The notes under the pieces: model-generated | What the model was told of the DNA's origin: nothing | Databases searched by the model: none | The model's input: the letters and a program-made list of their open reading frames with translations, nothing else | Program-made: the position numbers and the translations under genes | Source of the DNA: Apostichopus japonicus | Lineage: Eukaryota > Echinodermata > Holothuroidea > Aspidochirotida > Stichopodidae | Direction: 5' to 3' | Assembly: GCF_037975245.1 (NCBI RefSeq) | Contig: NC_092575.1 | Coordinates: 13,321,001 to 13,366,000 of the forward strand | Length of the DNA: 45,000 nucleotides | In this document: in pieces, positions 43,562 through 45,000 of the stretch | How positions within the stretch are numbered: the stretch's first letter is position 1 | How the letters are laid out: every line of letters starts with the position of its first letter

Positions 43562-44919
43562 GTTTGTTTTTCATTTACTTAAAAATAAAAGGTTGCTTCT
43601 ACGGTATACAATCACTTGTCCTATGCGGTGGGTAGCTGGTACTTAATTCCTCCAAACGAAATTTTTTCTTTCATTCATGACAAGAGAGTGGTACGAGATG
43701 CTTCTCTCAGTGAATTATTCATCTTCTTTTAAATGCTTTATCATCAAAGTTGGTTGAACCCATACTAAAACAGAACTGTTTCTCAAAGTGTTCTAGGCAA
43801 AAACAGTAATCCTTAAAATTAAAAAAAAAATTAAAAGAAATTTAAAAAATAATTTAAAGAATTACTACTTGATCAGATCATAATCAGTCAGATGTTAATG
43901 CACCCCCCACACTATAAAGATGTACTTTGTGTCCAGGTTTGCTGGGTCGCAAGTCTTGTTATGTACGTTCCAAACTGGATCATGCGCCGTACTGTCTGGA
44001 AGGTGCTGTCGAATATCGGATCTGAAAAGTCCACAATTACGTTGCATAAAAAAGGCTGTAACTATCTCTCTCTCTCACTCTCTCCCTCACCCTCAGTCAA
44101 CCAGAAATGAATTTTCTTTGGAGTAGGGTACTACTTTGTACCTTTATTTACAGCTTTAGTTAACCTTGGCAGGAATCAAATGGTTTCCACTCGTCTTGGT
44201 CCCTTCTAATTATACTCATTTAACCATGACCTTGGCTAACCGATGCAGAAACTGAGCGCTAAAGAAATATCATAGCGGAAAATGTTAATCACTAATTATG
44301 TCTCCTCGGGTGGATGCCGCCAATGAAGGATTCATTTTGTTGATGATGTTGTCTACCCTTCACATGCTTAATGCTTTGGAAAATATGTATTTTTCTTATT
44401 TCTGTCAAATTCTCTTTGTGAAACTCTTGTCATGCAGCAGTAATTTTAAGTTTCAACATGACTTGACAAGTGTCCCTGTTTGTAGTTGATTAAGACAAAT
44501 TGTGCTTCATACAGTCCATAGCTTTTTTTATATGAATCAAATTTTTTATGTCAGGAGGGGGAGGGGGAGGGGGTGCAAATTATCTAGTAATTATTTGTAG
44601 GGTCATGTGGGTCCTACCCTTAAGACGGCTTTTCTCTTGTTTCAACTTTATAATAATAACATATTGACATTTCCTTCGGAAATGAGACGTCAGAGATCAT
44701 TAAAAAAGACGAAAAAAGAGAAGGAAGAAAGAAAAGAAAGAAGAAGGGAAGTGTCCTGTTTTAAATGCTAACTCATTCATTTACGATGATCAAGTTTAAA
44801 GACTAATTACAACACCGAGTCTACTCCAACGCCATCGCACTTTGCATCTTCCTTTCTTCATCTCCCTGTCAGATTTCTTGCATCTTTAATAACTATCTGT
44901 CTCTTGGCTTTCTCCACAG
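43562..44919 (+). other. 1.36-kb intron of the GAS2-like gene
   Basis: Phase-2 intron from gtttgt to ccacag. It contains a CT-rich microsatellite around 44063-44092, a GGGGGA-repeat tract at 44554-44573 and a purine-rich run around 44700-44750. No gene seen. Confidence 0.8.
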
Positions 44920-45000
44920 GGCCTCTTATCAGGGTGGTAACAATATCAACAAGAATTTGAAATCGGACAGTACCTCAGCCAACGACAGCGACGAGACAGA
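44920..45000 (+). CDS. GAS2L: GAS2-like protein, start of a tail exon (continues beyond window)
   Basis: Partial exon open to the right edge. The acceptor is GGCTTTCTCCACAG. With the two bases carried over from the exon at 43486 it begins with Arg and reads ASYQGGNNINKNLKSDSTSA followed by an acidic NDSDET stretch, with no stop. The composition (Ser, Asn, Asp, Lys; no hydrophobic core) fits the long low-complexity C-terminal tail of GAS2-like proteins. Phase agreement with the previous exon (2 to 1) supports the splice choice. The end of this exon, the stop codon and the poly(A) site are outside the window. Confidence 0.8.

Overview
This window is animal nuclear DNA with large introns and dense repeats. 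It is AT-rich, long ORFs are absent, splice sites are consensus GT-AG, a tRNA-derived SINE family is present, and one recognisable host gene is spread over long introns. The SINE architecture, the foldback and satellite structures and the sequence of the one gene fit a marine deuterostome invertebrate, with an echinoderm as my best guess. I cannot name the species.

The host gene lies on the + strand and encodes a GAS2-like (growth-arrest-specific 2-like) cytoskeletal linker. Four coding exons are visible: 16904-17011, 40072-40162, 43486-43561 and 44920 to beyond 45000. The first two encode the GAR/GAS2 microtubule-binding domain. The third and fourth start the Ser/Arg-rich and then acidic tail. 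Phases match at every junction (0, 1, 2). The actin-binding calponin-homology exons were not found and should lie upstream of the window, and the 3' end is off the right edge. Introns are >16.9 kb (upstream, incomplete), 23.1 kb, 3.3 kb and 1.36 kb.

Region by region. 1-1962: no feature seen apart from a short ACGT microsatellite. 1963-8345: two arrays of the same ~200-220 bp satellite in opposite orientation around a 1.4 kb spacer with hAT-like transposon ends. 8533-8813: a SINE with a duplicated tRNA head. 9519-10185: three degenerate ~220 bp tandem units. 10.5-22.5 kb: intron with several copies of a dispersed repeat carrying a perfect 5' splice-donor motif, a second SINE and an L2/CR1-like retroelement tail. 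24.5-24.95 kb: a foldback MITE-like element. 25159-31540: a 6.4 kb inverted-repeat transposon-like element with a perfect 6-bp target duplication. 31547-32275: a minisatellite next to it. 36.36-36.80 and 41.64-42.16 kb: two higher-order minisatellites. 39514-39780: a tandem duplication. 42605-42825: a third SINE.

The most unusual object is the 25159-31540 element. Its ~420-bp terminal inverted repeats are built of ~20-21 bp units that differ between the ends by exactly one 21-bp unit. Its interior is two interlocked inverted repeats in the order A-B-A'-B'. These contain four arrays of the CTTAAG palindrome phased at almost exactly 21 bp, two turns of B-DNA. It also carries a broken transposase-like reading frame. 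All of it sits inside the 23 kb intron of the GAS2-like gene.
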